64,000 bases of DNA from Phallusia mammillata (taxonomy: Eukaryota; Chordata; Ascidiacea; Phlebobranchia; Ascidiidae). Below the pieces are notes generated by a model, which ran no database searches, had not been told where the DNA came from, and saw nothing but the letters and a program-made list of their open reading frames with translations. The position numbers and the translations under genes are program-made. The stretch is taken from contig QLIY01000865.1 of NCBI GenBank assembly GCA_003260075.1, positions 2,852 through 66,851 of the forward strand, read 5' to 3'. Each line of letters starts with the position of its first letter. Position 1 is the first letter of the stretch. Positions 47,401-58,494 of the stretch are shown here, piece after piece.

Positions 47401-50400
47401 ACTGCCAGAGTCCATGCCCTGGTTATCCACCACTGGCAGAAAGTTGAAATCAGTAGGTTTTGGTGACACAGTTAACGGGCTTTCGGAACCAACTTTGAAA
47501 GGGAGTGATTGCATTGATCTTAAGGTTGGATGCAATTTGACTAAAGGCTTCTTGGTAACTTGCTTTTGAAGTTTTGTTGCTGGTGTGTCTTTAGGATCAA
47601 CTGCTGGTGAATCTAGGGTGGTTGTGTCTATGTTGTTGTTGTTTGATTTGATGATTGCAAAATGTTTGTCCAGCTTTATTTGCTTTTTCTTTATCGAATT
47701 ATCTATGGGTGACTCTATTTTGCGCTTTGTCCTTTTTTGAAGTCGAGGCTTTATTTGAACCTGATCATTTCCAGTGTTGTTTTGCTGCACATCCTTATCT
47801 TGTTTTTTCTTTTCCTTTTTTGGTTTGTCTTGTCCAGGTAAAAGTTTACTTTGCTCATTTGAGAAATGTTTGAGATTATGATCATCAATTTCTAACTGAT
47901 GGTCATTGACATGTTTTTTACTCTTTATACTTATTTCAGAGTCAATGGAACTTTGGACTAATGAACCAGCAGCAGTTTCCTTCATCATTGGTGCATCAGC
48001 TTTGCTACTGGATTTCGCTCTTTTCTTTGCTAATTTTTTGGGTAAGTCTGTTTTCTTTTTAGCTTGAACTTTTGCATCATCACTCTTCCTATTTGGGCTT
48101 GACAATCCAATTGGCTCATCTCGAAAAGGTGAAAGCACTTCCAAAGGATTGAACATAAACTTGTCAAGAGAAAAACTGCTGTCTGATCCTTCACTTAATG
48201 ATTTGCTTATAGACCGTGTCCTTGCTCTTCTTGGGGCATCGACTTTTGAAGGCGAGTTTTTCTGGGGTAATTTTGGTGCCATAGTGTCCCTGGGGGGTGA
48301 CTTTTCACAAATATTTTCATCATCTGATGAAAACATTCCGGAGGATTTTTCCATTATATCAACTTCTTTAATTTCCTGTGTCAACAAAGTTGTCTCCCTA
48401 ATATCTTCAGCTTTGCTGTTTAAATGCAGAGATTGACTTTGTGTGTCTGTTTGTTCTGGGGCTTCTTCATTTTTATCATTACAGGGTATTTCAGTAACAT
48501 TTGCCTGTGAGGTTTTGTGCTGTTGATTTGTATTGTCCTCTATAGCCCGCTCCAAACTTTGTTTGGTTAAAAGTAAATTGTCAGGGGCAGTGTTTTTTTG
48601 AAGAGCATTTTCAGGATGGGCAAAATTATCATGTTTTGGGATTTCACGATCCAGGCTGTTCTCAGCGTCAGTTTCACTGGAAGAAGATATTGCCTTTTTA
48701 TCCACGATTTGTTGCAATTTCTCTGACACTTTCATGTTTATTTGTTCCTTAAATACAAGAAACGTTTGTGTAAAGATATACGTTAAGCTATTCTAGGGAT
48801 CTCCAAAAGGTGTCAATAATGTTGAAATGTCTTGTCAAAATCATACAAAGATAAAGGTTGATGTCGTCAAATTTTTGTTTAAAACTCCCACAAAACAGCT
48901 ATGTTTACGATGTATTTAAATTTACCAAAACACTTAGAAACTCCAAAAATTTGCACCCAGAGCTTAAAATGGCCCCATTGCCAAATTTGGATAAAACATA
49001 TCACCGCAAAACAAAATTTAGTAAAAATTAAATCAAGCAAACCTGTATGTGTTTGAGAATTTTCTTGGCAACATGAGTTTCGTGACCAACCAAGGTGTGT
49101 TTAACACAAAATGATTTAATTTCATCTTCAGCCGATACTGCATCACTGTCAAGCCTTTGTACAATCGACTTCATTTCCTTAAGCTGGCTGTTTGTGGGTC
49201 GGTGTGCAAAAATCCGGTATGCCCTCTGAAAATGATGATTGCATCATAAAACTTTCCAAAAAAACAAGGCATAAAGATAGCTAGGCAATAACATGTACAA
49301 TCACTATAAAACATGCTCAAGGATTAACATCACTTACATAACAATGTTCTGGACTGCAAACATGGCCTAACATTAACAAAGAAGCCTAGCCTCTTTGATA
49401 GTTTTTTTACCTTTGCCTTCATTTCTTTCATGCGGTCTTTCATTGTAGAAGACAACACAAGTCTTTCTGCTTTCACAGTCGGACTGAATGCTTTATGATT
49501 GACATCAGACTCCCCAATGTGAACTGGCGCAGCAAGCTTTTCAGGCTGTAAAAACAAGGCAATCAGAGTGAAAATCGGAATATCCTTATTCAAGGTACTA
49601 TGCATTACAATTGTTATTGCTTCATTTTCCACCGGTTCTGTTTCATCCTTGGAATTGGTGATTATCTCCACAGAATCAGCCCTGCTTATATGGGCGACTG
49701 GAACATCTGCACAAAAGTATAAACACATTTTTATTCACATTCCATAAACCAGCCTAATCATGCCTGATTTCACATTGTTTTTTCATCCACAGTTAAGGCC
49801 AGTGTATGTGCATAACATTTGATAATTGTTTGGGTTTCCTGATACACTAGAGCAGGGGTGGCCAGGCCTGCTTCATACCCGAGCCGCATATCATAAAACT
49901 AAGTTTTAAAAGAGCCGCAACAAAAACAAAACGAATTTAGTCCCCGACAATAAAGTGTAAGCTATCAAATATTGATTATTGTTGTGTGGTGATACCATGA
50001 GTCTCCACCTGGGCTGCAAGATGTTTGGAATTACGCTGATATGATGGGAAAGTTTTTGTGCTTAAATGCATAATGACATTTCAAGTTACTGGTTTTTCAA
50101 TGATTAAGCGAAGTTTGACAAATAGGACACACAGGTTTACTTCCATTATCAATAAATGCAAACTCCTCCTCCTATTCTGTTTTAAAAGCTATATTTTCCT
50201 GTTTATCTTTCCTTTTGTTTATTTAATTATTTATAAACGACAATTTTATGGCTAAACTTTGCAGTTATTGCTAGGATAAGCCGCAATACAAATGTAAAAT
50301 GTGTTTAATGTCAGCCCTGACTTACAGCTTCAATCCGACAATATTTTTGACTACAATGCACAAGCTAGCACACTTCTGTACAATAATGTTCTTTTCGGTT

Positions 50401-52649
50401 TTCGGAATGTACATTGGTTATTGCAAATAGTCAGTCTATTGTTGATACGTGATAGAGTACATTGTTTTATCATCAGGTTAAACAACTCAGCAAGATGGGG
50501 AAATGCATGTGCAACATTAAAGAGCTGCAATCAAAGGCTCAACGAGCTGCATGCGGCCCGAGAGCCGCAGTTTGGCCACCCCTGCACCGTGTCGGATTTT
50601 ACAGAAGCTTAATTAAGTATGAGTAAAAGATATAACACAGTAACAGTAGCTGCAAAAGCTTTACCATGGTCATCGTCACTCCGCTCAAAAGCATCAGATT
50701 TCCGGTGCTTCTTCTGCAGCCGTTTCTTTTTGTCCGGAAGAGGTGATTTGAAAGAGGAATTTTGAGTATCAATTACTTCTTCACCCTCAGTCTTGGTGGC
50801 ATCTTCTGAGAGGAATGACATGTTCGCTTCAGAATCTGTTGCTTGGGAACCTGAACGAGAATCAAATTGTAGATGGCTTAAATATAACAAAAAATGCTGT
50901 GATCATTAGTGCAAAATGTGATGCTTAAACATGTAAAGGGTGAACCTATTCCAGTTCTTTGGCTACTGAACTTAATTTGCAGACATTGTTTCCCTATTAT
51001 CATCATTAAAAAAGTTCCTTACTTCTACTTGATCTTCTACGGCGAAGGCGCTCACGAACAACCTCATTCTTTTTCTTCAGGCTCATGTTTTCACGTTCAA
51101 GGTTTTTTATGGTTTTGTTGAGGGCTTTAATTTCCTTGAACACCCTTTAAAGATCACAAACAAAAGGTTAAAGTTTTCACAATGACCGGTTGTTGAAATA
51201 TACAAAATTATAAGGGTAAATTTCACATATAATAGTTTATGCATACTGCTCTCTTTCGTTGTGGTAGTTCTTTCTTTCTGACTCTCTGGTCACATCAGCT
51301 TCTCTCATTTCTTGGATTTTGTCCTCATACATTTTACAAGTCATCTAGAAATAAAAGGCAAGCTCTCAAAACGTACCTCACTACAAATGTAGCTTGAATT
51401 TAATCACCCTTGTCAACAACCCCCAATCACAAAAAATGCATTCGCTATCAACATAAAAAAATTAAAATTGTATTAGTTGAATATATATGTTTTTGTAGGC
51501 TCGCATTCAAGAGTCTGTGAGGTTACCTATGAAATGTGTGCTGATTAAAAAAATGTGGGCAATTTTTCTTGACCAATAGGTGGTAACAAAACCATGTCGA
51601 AAAGCAAAAAATGGTGTATGCCTCCATTAGAAAAGAAATGCGCACATTTAATATACAGCCTGTAATGGCATGTTTGGAATAAGCATATAATATTTTACAC
51701 TTACATCCATGCTTCTGATCTGGTCATTAAGATTATCAACCACTTTTTCTAATTCAATAACTTTATCTTTTTGTTGTTCCAATTCGCTTGGATGCTTATT
51801 CGACAGCAAAGACTGCAAAACATTGCAAGAAAAACATTAAAACCTTAAAGTTACATGACACATAATAAAAAAATGTAGCCAATACAGTGTAAAGTTATGT
51901 TTGTTATCATGAATATAGACCAGTCTGCAGAAAATGGCAGTTCCCAATGTGATATTTGGCATGCAGGACCGACAAGACCAATTTCAGCAGGCACAAAGCA
52001 AGCAATATAGGTCAAGGCAGGACCATTGAATGCCTTTGGTACCAAAATTTCGCTTGCAACCCCAAAAAATGGCGTGCAAAACTTTCTTTTTTTTAAAAAA
52101 TCGCGGGTGCAACTGCCATACTCTGCAGACTGGAGTACAAACCTTTATCTGCTTTTGAATGAGTTTGTTTTCAACATCCTTCTCTTTGCACTTTTGTTCC
52201 AAGGATGAGACTTGCTGCCGAAATTCTTCATTTTGAGATTTCATTTGTGTAAACATTGTAATCAAATTGCTGAAATATATGAACAAATATTTTTTTAAAA
52301 CAACAATCAGTTTCGGCACTCGGCAGCTTGCAAATTGTTTTAGTATTTTACTCACTCAGTAAACAAAATTTTCTTTTTCAGCATTTCCATGCTTCGTTTG
52401 TATTTCACCTCAGCCACCTACCAAACAATCAATACGGAATAAAAATAGTTAGGGGTCCATGGTCATGACAAATTCATGTCAAGACCTAACTCCAAAAACA
52501 TAGGTTTAAATGGAAAGTTTTAAACTTACTCGTTTGCAGTTGTTGCACCACTGATGTGATTGAATATTTACTACAGAATCAGCAGCTGCTGATGTACTGG
52601 AATGAGCCATATTTGATTCCAGAAGCTCATTTGACTCAAGCTCCTCCAT
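41445..52649 (-). CDS. ICE1: Probable ICE1, Little Elongation Complex subunit 1
   Basis: Minus-strand exons: 52530-52649, 52356-52417, 52143-52269, 51705-51812, 51247-51344, 51023-51144, 50665-50850, 49609-49706, 49411-49545, 49043-49225, 46177-48747, 45539-45777, 44949-45238, 44117-44169, 43391-43493, 43075-43332, 42849-42920, 42600-42798, and a last exon 41976 down to 41445. Layout: CNNCKR pair and coiled coil (LKKKILFT-x-NLITMF...) in about the first 250 residues, a huge disordered Ser/Lys/Pro-rich exon, then a helical C-terminal domain with ALCRYCGDARAMMDLC and VVQCAAVATVLNLAPCKPD. Human ICE1 has the same layout and matching motifs as I remember them, so identity is probable, not certain. 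ICE1 scaffolds the complex for snRNA transcription by RNA polymerase II. Exons 43391-43493 and 43075-43332 do not join in phase, and six C-run duplications disturb the 3' half. Confidence 0.68.
41515..41944 (-). repeat. Tandem duplication joined by G10 (41725-41734), last ICE1 exon
   Basis: Bases 41515-41724 recur at 41735-41944. The unit is coding (LAPCKPDVAHSTVQSW...NNLRKSVSWI). Read on the minus strand, the run inserts Pro codons and shifts the frame to an early stop. A single copy would continue to KSITLLLWG and stop at 41445. Confidence 0.92.
41952..42354 (-). repeat. Tandem duplication joined by G10 (42148-42157)
   Basis: Bases about 41952-42147 recur at about 42159-42354. The unit contains the splice acceptor and first codons of the last ICE1 exon, so the acceptor is present twice. 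Confidence 0.9.
43498..43765 (-). repeat. Tandem duplication joined by G10 (43627-43636)
   Basis: Bases 43498-43626 recur at 43637-43765 with small indels. Intronic, directly upstream of ICE1 exon 43391-43493. Confidence 0.92.
43777..44047 (-). repeat. Tandem duplication joined by G10 (43908-43917)
   Basis: Bases about 43777-43907 recur at 43918-44047 with a few mismatches. Intronic in ICE1. Confidence 0.9.
44220..44623 (-). repeat. Tandem duplication joined by G10 (44422-44431)
   Basis: Bases 44220-44421 recur at about 44433-44623, with an 11-bp deletion and several substitutions in the second copy. Intronic in ICE1. Confidence 0.92.
46195..46414 (-). repeat. In-frame coding duplication joined by G11 (46298-46308) in ICE1
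   Basis: Bases 46195-46297 recur at 46309-46414, offset 114 bp, exactly 38 codons. The minus-strand frame reads NYFDMKHLDTFDSLLNSIQE...GYFPP twice, with a Pro-Pro-Pro-Pro-Pro-Phe linker made from the run. This is the only such run that stays open inside an exon. Confidence 0.93.
49853..50584. mobile_element. hAT-type MITE, 732 bp, in an ICE1 intron
   Basis: Perfect 12-bp terminal inverted repeats CAGGGGTGGCCA / TGGCCACCCCTG, with subterminal GAGCCGCA repeats near both ends. CAGGGGTG ends are typical of hAT elements (family knowledge). The flanking octamers are not identical, so no target duplication is claimed. No transposase frame. Confidence 0.82.
51920..52133 (-). mobile_element. MITE copy 2 with CCAGTCTGCAG terminal repeats
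   Basis: Terminal inverted repeats CCAGTCTGCAG and CTGCAGACTGG bound 214 bp in an ICE1 intron. The reverse complement aligns with the copy at 29904. There is no coding capacity. Confidence 0.75.
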
Positions 52650-53181
52650 CTTATGTACGTCAACAACAACCTAACTATTTATGCATTTAGGTCAGTATGT
52701 TACGTTTATACCAGCACCATCCAAAACTAAAAAAGTCGGCGTTGGTAACGCCAAACTTTTGTACCTGAAACACAGTGAAAATCCCTTAGTATAAACCGCA
52801 ACTTTCATGCAAAAAGTTCACTCATCCACATTCATTTTCTTGACGGTGAAGTTCGGTGATACGCATGACCAACGTTGGTAGTACGACTTCGATAGAGATC
52901 ATAACCGAAACTGGGGAAAACGATTGTCTTCTTTGTATTTGTTAATTTCAGTACAATCTGCTAAAAGCGTTTGCAAATACATAACTAAAATATTTTTTTA
53001 CTTGTGTTTATTTACAGTAAATGAAAACATGCCTGGAAAACACAAATAATGAAAAATAAGTTCTATACTGGTTTGGTAAAAGTGTCTCATGCAACCACCT
53101 TGAAAAATCTTATTTTCGAAATACACCTTGTTGGTCGTGAAAGTGGTTTATGTTCGTAACTAACGCAACGATTGGCCAAAG
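52650..53181. other. Bidirectional promoter region, ICE1 and UQCRH
   Basis: 532 bp between two divergent start codons. No known motif recognised. Confidence 0.6.
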
Positions 53182-54313
53182 ATGACCTTGGAAGAAAGAA
53201 ACGCAATGTTGGGCGAAGATCCAGAAGTAAGTCGTGATAAAACTACAAAGAAAAGGCAATATCTGTCATGGTTTAAATGCCTGAAATGCGACAATCCCCA
53301 CTTTAAAAAAATATCAATGAACATGTTAATTCGTTTTTGTCGATTGTATTGTATTTGTTACTTGTTTGAAAGAACTGGTTTATAATGACTACGTCAACAT
53401 GCTACCTCTGAGGACCATATTACATCTGTGTTTTTTTTAATTTGAGGTCTAACAATAGACAATTAGTATACATATTCCTTAGGAAGAGGAAGAAAATGAA
53501 GATGATGATGATGAGGACGAAGAAGACGAGGAAGACCTTGTGGTACTGATCATGGCATTTTTTTAAAATCCTTTTATTCGTAATGTAAAAAGTTGTTTGG
53601 TGGCATTATTTTTTGTGTGCACTTTTGTTGACAGTAATCAGCAACATAAAAGGGGGTTATAAATCTCATATTATCCTGCATTTTGACCGATGGTACTAAA
53701 CTAAACCATTGGGTCTTGACCCTCTTGGGGGTATTTGCCATTTTACTGGGGGTCGAAGGCCTTTTGATAAGTATTAAAAAGTAAATGTTTGTCAGCAATA
53801 ACAAAATGAAAATATGTACAAGCAAAAAAAACNAATTGAAAACATCCATAAGAAAGGGGATTTTAGGTTCGGCCTGATTCGGCCGAAATTATTCGGCCTC
53901 ATGGCCGAATATTCGGTTTCGGCCCGAACCTTTTTAGTCGGGTTCGGTGCATCACTAATTTAAACCATCACCCCAACCAAAATAGCTTGTATTTAATTTA
54001 CATTCTTACCAGTAACTTGTAGTATGAAATCTCAAATATGTGTTTGGCATTCAGGATCCACATGATACTTTGAAAGAAAAGTGCAGTAATTCTGACTCAT
54101 GCAAGGGATACAAAGATGAATTAAGTGCATGTACAGAAAGAGTTTCTAGTCGAAGTCAAACTGAAGAACATTGCACTCAGGAATTTTTTGATTTTCTTCA
54201 CTGTTCGGACCATTGTGTAAGTAAACTTAAAATAGGACTGTCATGAGTTGTGTAATCTTGATTTTTCTTTCTTTATTTAGGTTGCCAAAACTTTATTTAA
54301 TCATTTAAAATAG
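53182..54313 (+). CDS. UQCRH: Ubiquinol-cytochrome c reductase hinge protein (complex III)
   Basis: Four exons 53182-53226, 53483-53542, 54055-54216 and 54281-54313 give 99 residues. The acidic hinge protein of mitochondrial complex III helps bind cytochrome c to cytochrome c1 (known). After MTLEERNAMLGEDPE comes a run of Glu and Asp encoded by exon 2 alone, then DPHDTLKEKC...CKGYKDELSACTERVSSRSQTEEHC, FFDFLHCSDHC and a C-terminal LFNHLK. ERVSSRS-x-TEE-x-C, FDFLH and the Lys-Leu-Phe-Asn-type ending match vertebrate UQCRH, and the spaced cysteines fit its disulfide pairs. It is convergent with DNAJC4, with 247 bp between stops. Intron 2 carries a transposon remnant and the window's only ambiguous base (53833). 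Confidence 0.97.
53865..53959. mobile_element. hAT-like terminal fragment in UQCRH intron 2
   Basis: Several TTCGGCC/GGCCGAA palindromes end in GGGTTCGGTGCATCACTA, the reverse complement of a typical hAT terminus TAGTGATGCACCGAA. The other end was not found. Confidence 0.5.
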
Positions 54314-54394
54314 AAGATGGACAGTTTTTCCGGTATTTATGTTCTAACAGTTGGATTTTTGCAAGTATGTGTTGGTTCAAAAACTAAATAGTCC

Positions 54395-54400
54395 AATAAA
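54395..54400 (+). terminator. Polyadenylation signal AATAAA of UQCRH
   Basis: AATAAA about 80 bp after the UQCRH stop codon, before the DNAJC4 stop on the other strand. Confidence 0.7.
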
Positions 54401-54560
54401 CATTTCATGCAATTCATGTGTTTTCTACTTGTAGACATAGGGTTCGAAACAATTCTTTATTCAGTTGCTTAGAACAGAGAACACATTGCAAAGAGTAAAA
54501 GCTTATCAACCAACAACATAGAGTCACAGTGACATTTGAAAACACAACATAAAACATTAG

Positions 54561-55484
54561 TTATGACCAGGTTTGAAGATTTATCTTTGTTGCACCATTC
54601 TTGTCACTACAATTGTCTTTGGTATCTTTTAAAGCTTGTATTGCATCATCTGAAACCTGACCAGTGCGTCGAATTTCATCAAAAACCTTTTCTTCAGTGG
54701 GCTCACTTGTTTTCAGTGACTCTTTATGCTCAGCACCTTTTCGAATATGCGCAGGCAAAACCAAATGATTAATTGCTCTTTGATCATATTTTGATTCATG
54801 CATTTTAGTTCGAAAGTGGCGAATATGTTTAAGTTTATCTTCGGTTCGAATAACGAAGACCACCATCCCGATGAGAATCAAAACCAAACACAAGTCCCAA
54901 ATGGTAAAATCTTTCCACTGCATATCGCTTCCTTCATGCCATTGTGAATCATGTTCTGATTTGTACTGTTTACCTACAGTGCTCCGATGATCTGTTTTGT
55001 AAGTCAACTTCCATTCATCAAAACTTAACTTCGATTTTTCTAATGAGGTTAAATAATTGTCATATTCAGCACGAGTGGGATTGCAACTGAGAATTTCATA
55101 GGCTGATTTAAGTTCAATAAAAGCTTGAATGTGAGCATCTCCTGCATCAACATTTGTATCTGGATGAAGTAGCTTAGATTTTTCATAAAACGCAGATTTT
55201 ATTTCTTTTAGGGTTGATTCCTTTTTAATACCCAACACATCGTAGTAGTTTTTGGACTCTACAGCTGATGAAAACCATCTTGCAGTTTTTTCACTACCAA
55301 ATATTAATATTTCAGTTCTTTTTAAAGATACTCCATACAATTGTCTTTTGCTAAGAGCTTGCAGACTTTTTGTAAAGCAATCAGATCCATGTGGTTTTGT
55401 ATGCAACAAAACTGCCCAGCATTTACACACTATTTTATGAGATTTATGCATATCACCTTTAGATTCTGTAGAAGATATTACCAT
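54561..55484 (-). CDS. DNAJC4: DNAJC4-like J-domain protein with one membrane helix
   Basis: A single-exon gene of 307 residues. The J domain spans about residues 79-143 (YYDVLGIKKE...KLLHPDTN...AYEILS) with the catalytic HPD at 107-109, so it should stimulate an Hsp70 ATPase. A hydrophobic helix lies at about 195-212 (LCLVLILIGMVVFVI). It is followed by a basic stretch and an acidic tail. One J domain near the N-terminus, a Trp-containing linker and a single membrane helix match DNAJC4. DNAJC30 is the main alternative. The first 75 residues are basic and Ser-rich and could be a mitochondrial presequence (inference). An ATG at codon 12 is another possible start. A perfect CRE lies about 215 bp upstream of the start. 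Confidence 0.82.
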   Translation of the reverse strand: MVISSTESKGDMHKSHKIVCKCWAVLLHTKPHGSDCFTKSLQALSKRQLYGVSLKRTEILIFGSEKTARWFSSAVESKNYYDVLGIKKESTLKEIKSAFYEKSKLLHPDTNVDAGDAHIQAFIELKSAYEILSCNPTRAEYDNYLTSLEKSKLSFDEWKLTYKTDHRSTVGKQYKSEHDSQWHEGSDMQWKDFTIWDLCLVLILIGMVVFVIRTEDKLKHIRHFRTKMHESKYDQRAINHLVLPAHIRKGAEHKESLKTSEPTEEKVFDEIRRTGQVSDDAIQALKDTKDNCSDKNGATKINLQTWS

Positions 55485-55698
55485 TAATGTTTGACGAAAT
55501 CCTTTCTAATTTGCAGTCTAACCACTCGACTTTCGTTTACTACGTGTCACATGAAAAGCGCTTTATTATTTGTTTACCTGTAAACATATAGTCACCGTTC
55601 TATAATCGCTCAAATGAAGATAACAGGTATGACCTAGTTGCATAACAGTACAAAACCATCGCTGTTCATGCGAGCATTTAACCAGTCGAGCGTAACAG

Positions 55699-55706
55699 TG
55701 ACGTCA
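55699..55706. promoter_or_regulatory. CRE palindrome TGACGTCA upstream of DNAJC4
   Basis: Perfect CREB/ATF octamer 215 bp upstream of the DNAJC4 ATG. Placement fits a proximal promoter site (inference). Confidence 0.5.
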
Positions 55707-56242
55707 GAACAGCTGATGTATTTGCACCGACATCTAGTGACCGACGTTAAAAATATGTGATCAGTGTTTTCGGATAAGCGTTGTTGTATTATGTGAAGTG
55801 TTTGCTGCCAGTAGGGTTTTCAAATACCTGACATTTGTTTCCATTTAAAACCTTCCAAATACTAACAAGACAGTGCATAAAAAGGTTGAACACGTGTTAG
55901 GGCAAAGTTGTTTTGGCGTCATTTTTCGTGAGGCAGAATCTTTAGGCCCGTCTCACACTAACATGATGTCAAGCATTTTGGGATGTATGTAAATGTCCAT
56001 ATTTTCTTTATCCCTAATCATAAAAACCAAGCAATCGATCCACATCAATTTTGCAACGAGATGATTATATCTGGACGTTCATTGGTCCTGGTAAGACTAA
56101 TAATCGCTATTGTAATCTTGACCTCAAGTTGTAGCAGTTTAGTTGATCTGTTAAATGGACAACACTGGCTTACAAAACAGAGCACCTGAGAATGTTTACA
56201 GACCTATTACGATCATGATATGTAACAGTTAACCTAATTTAG

Positions 56243-56250
56243 TGACGTCA
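56243..56250. promoter_or_regulatory. CRE palindrome TGACGTCA, intergenic
   Basis: Second perfect octamer of the cluster between DNAJC4 and CSNK1A1. Confidence 0.4.
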
Positions 56251-56800
56251 TACCCAGCATTCGTATCTTAGCCAAACATGGCGTTTCGAAGCTTGGTCTT
56301 CGGCCGAGCCTTCTTTCTGCCATTCCTTTGCCATGCGAGTCCCCTGTTCCCACAAAACACATTCGGAACCGACCGGAATATCATTAAAATAGATATATGT
56401 ACTCGCCGCAGACTGAATAACCGGGCTGGGGCTGGAGCCAGTTAGCCGATTACGGCCAATCACCCGAATATGTTAGATCATAAATTGCCGTAGTCGAACG
56501 AACTAAAGATGGAATTTACTGATAACTTAATTGACACACTTGTAAAGGTGCTTTGTAATACTTAGCGGTTAGTTTGTACGCGACCTTTTATTATTTTCTG
56601 GACCACGTAAATCTTTGAAAACTGGAAACAGCAACGCTTCGATCCCCCAAAATTTAATTGAGTAAACCGCTATCTTTCTGGTCGTCTAAACAGCAACACG
56701 TCTGCAGGGACCATTTCCAGTCAAACAAGATGAGTCATTTGGACCAGCGAGAAGTGATTGGTTTACAGATAAACCAAAGAAAACAAATTTGAATGTTTTA

Positions 56801-57312
56801 GGCTGAGATAAAATATTCCCCAAGGACACCCTTCAGTAAGTTATGTAATGCTTTTGTATTGTATATTGCGAGAAACACTTCATTCCTTCCGACCGTGGCT
56901 TTTATTTCGAAGAAAGGGGCAAACAATAAACTGTTATAACTGTCGCCAACTTCTTTAAAATGTGGTGTCACAGGATAAAGAGGTCTGCGGCTTATAGAGT
57001 CCACAAAGTATTGGTGTGGATTCGTTCGTATTGTCATATGTGTAGTGTATAAATAGGTTTGATTTCTTAAACCGAAGATCTCTTCGACTTATACGTCAGG
57101 CAAATTATAAACCAGACACAAAAGCCTCCAGGTCTCAAGCGACTGTCGTAGGTCGTGATTACTTCCACACGTCTGTTGATAATTAGGCTTTCAAGGGTAT
57201 TGTGTCGACGACTCGTCGGTTTATAGCCCCAGGGGCGGCGAATGCTGGGAGTGTCGCCTTTCAACGAAATGTGACGCGATTCAGTTACATCGAAATTCTT
57301 ACTTGTAGACAT
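56801..57312 (-). CDS. Possible small hypothetical gene (two candidate exons)
   Basis: On the minus strand an ATG at 57312 opens 81 codons (SIRRPWGYKPTSRRHNTLES...) to 57067, and a second open frame at 57037-56798 reads PHQYFVDSISRRPLYPVTPH. Both are rich in Arg, Tyr and Pro and look protein-like. A short intron could link them, but I could not fix a splice pair that keeps phase. No domain is recognised, and the area has many chance open frames. Confidence 0.25.
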
Positions 57313-58486
57313 TGCACCGCATTGAACGAAGTTTAACTCATTCCCAAATAGACATTAAAAACGTGATTTTTAGAAACTTAAAATATACTTTGAAAAAAAT
57401 TTACAAATTTGAAAATGGCGGTACCCGATTAGGAATCGATTGTTGCTTAACAGGTTTTTCAAAAACACATTGTTGCGGTTGAAAAGGTTAATTATATAGA
57501 TGTGACGCGCTGTGAGGTTATATTTTGTTCTGGTAGAAAAATAGGATTCAACAGACAATTACCAAATCGTATTCTCCCGACAGCTCTTAACAAGCGTCGC
57601 GAACCAACTTGAAGCGCACTTGCTGCCGCCGGTGTCATAGCAATGCGTCATCACGCCTTTGTTGGCGCTTTTAAAAAAACTGCCTCGGGACGACAAACCG
57701 CCACAGACGAATTGCCAGTTCATCGAGTAATTGGAATATGTATGCACAACGCTTACTGCTGTTACACAATGCCAGCCAGTCCTGTACGTCAGCTGTTTGT
57801 CATCAGACATCGCGTGACTACAATAAACACGTAGCGATGGCGACGCATTAGTGCCTGGCTGTAGCTCGATGTTCACAAGCGCTAGTGCTGGGCGGCGAAC
57901 AAACATTTTTCATGCCGTCCATTGTGTATGTGCCAGGCGGATCTTTAAAAATCCTGTAACTGACACCGGCCACTAAACACGCCAGGCATCTCAGGGCGTC
58001 GTAGGAAATTTTCAGTCGTGTCAAGTGACCTCCCTCCGTGAAAGTCATTTAGGCGTGGAGGAACGCTTGGTCTCTCGAGACCGCAAGCGTTTGTTCTGCC
58101 TTGGACGTCGATTTTCGCTGGCCCCTGCCCACCTAACTGAAGCACGAGCAACAAAGCGCTATGCTTTCAGTAGGTATTCAACGGACAAAGGCTGATAAAA
58201 TTGCATCATTCATTGAATAGACTGGTTAATTGCAACAGAATACCGGCTTTCAACAAGTTGCACATTGACAAGTGACTGATAAGCTTTGATCTGCAAGTCG
58301 AGTTTAACCCACGCAAATAAACACCTTGTTGTCTTGTGACTGGCACGTAGGCCGGTCCGTGTGGTGAAGTGCTGACAGCAAACAACAAATCTTCCCGCAC
58401 AGAGTGGGCTGTTTCGACTGGAACTGCAATTTTCCACCAAAGGCCGAAATAATTCAACGCGTAATTGTGGGTGTGTGGGTGGATAG

Positions 58487-58494
58487 TGACGTCA
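58487..58494. promoter_or_regulatory. CRE palindrome TGACGTCA, intergenic
   Basis: Third perfect octamer of the cluster, in the GC-richer part. Confidence 0.4.

Noticed and set aside
46171-48735. Stand-alone 854-residue gene, and identity as SLF2/FAM178A
   Set aside because: The frame extends upstream through a good acceptor at 48748-48749 into the coiled-coil exons, and the downstream exons resemble the ICE1 C-terminus better than SLF2.
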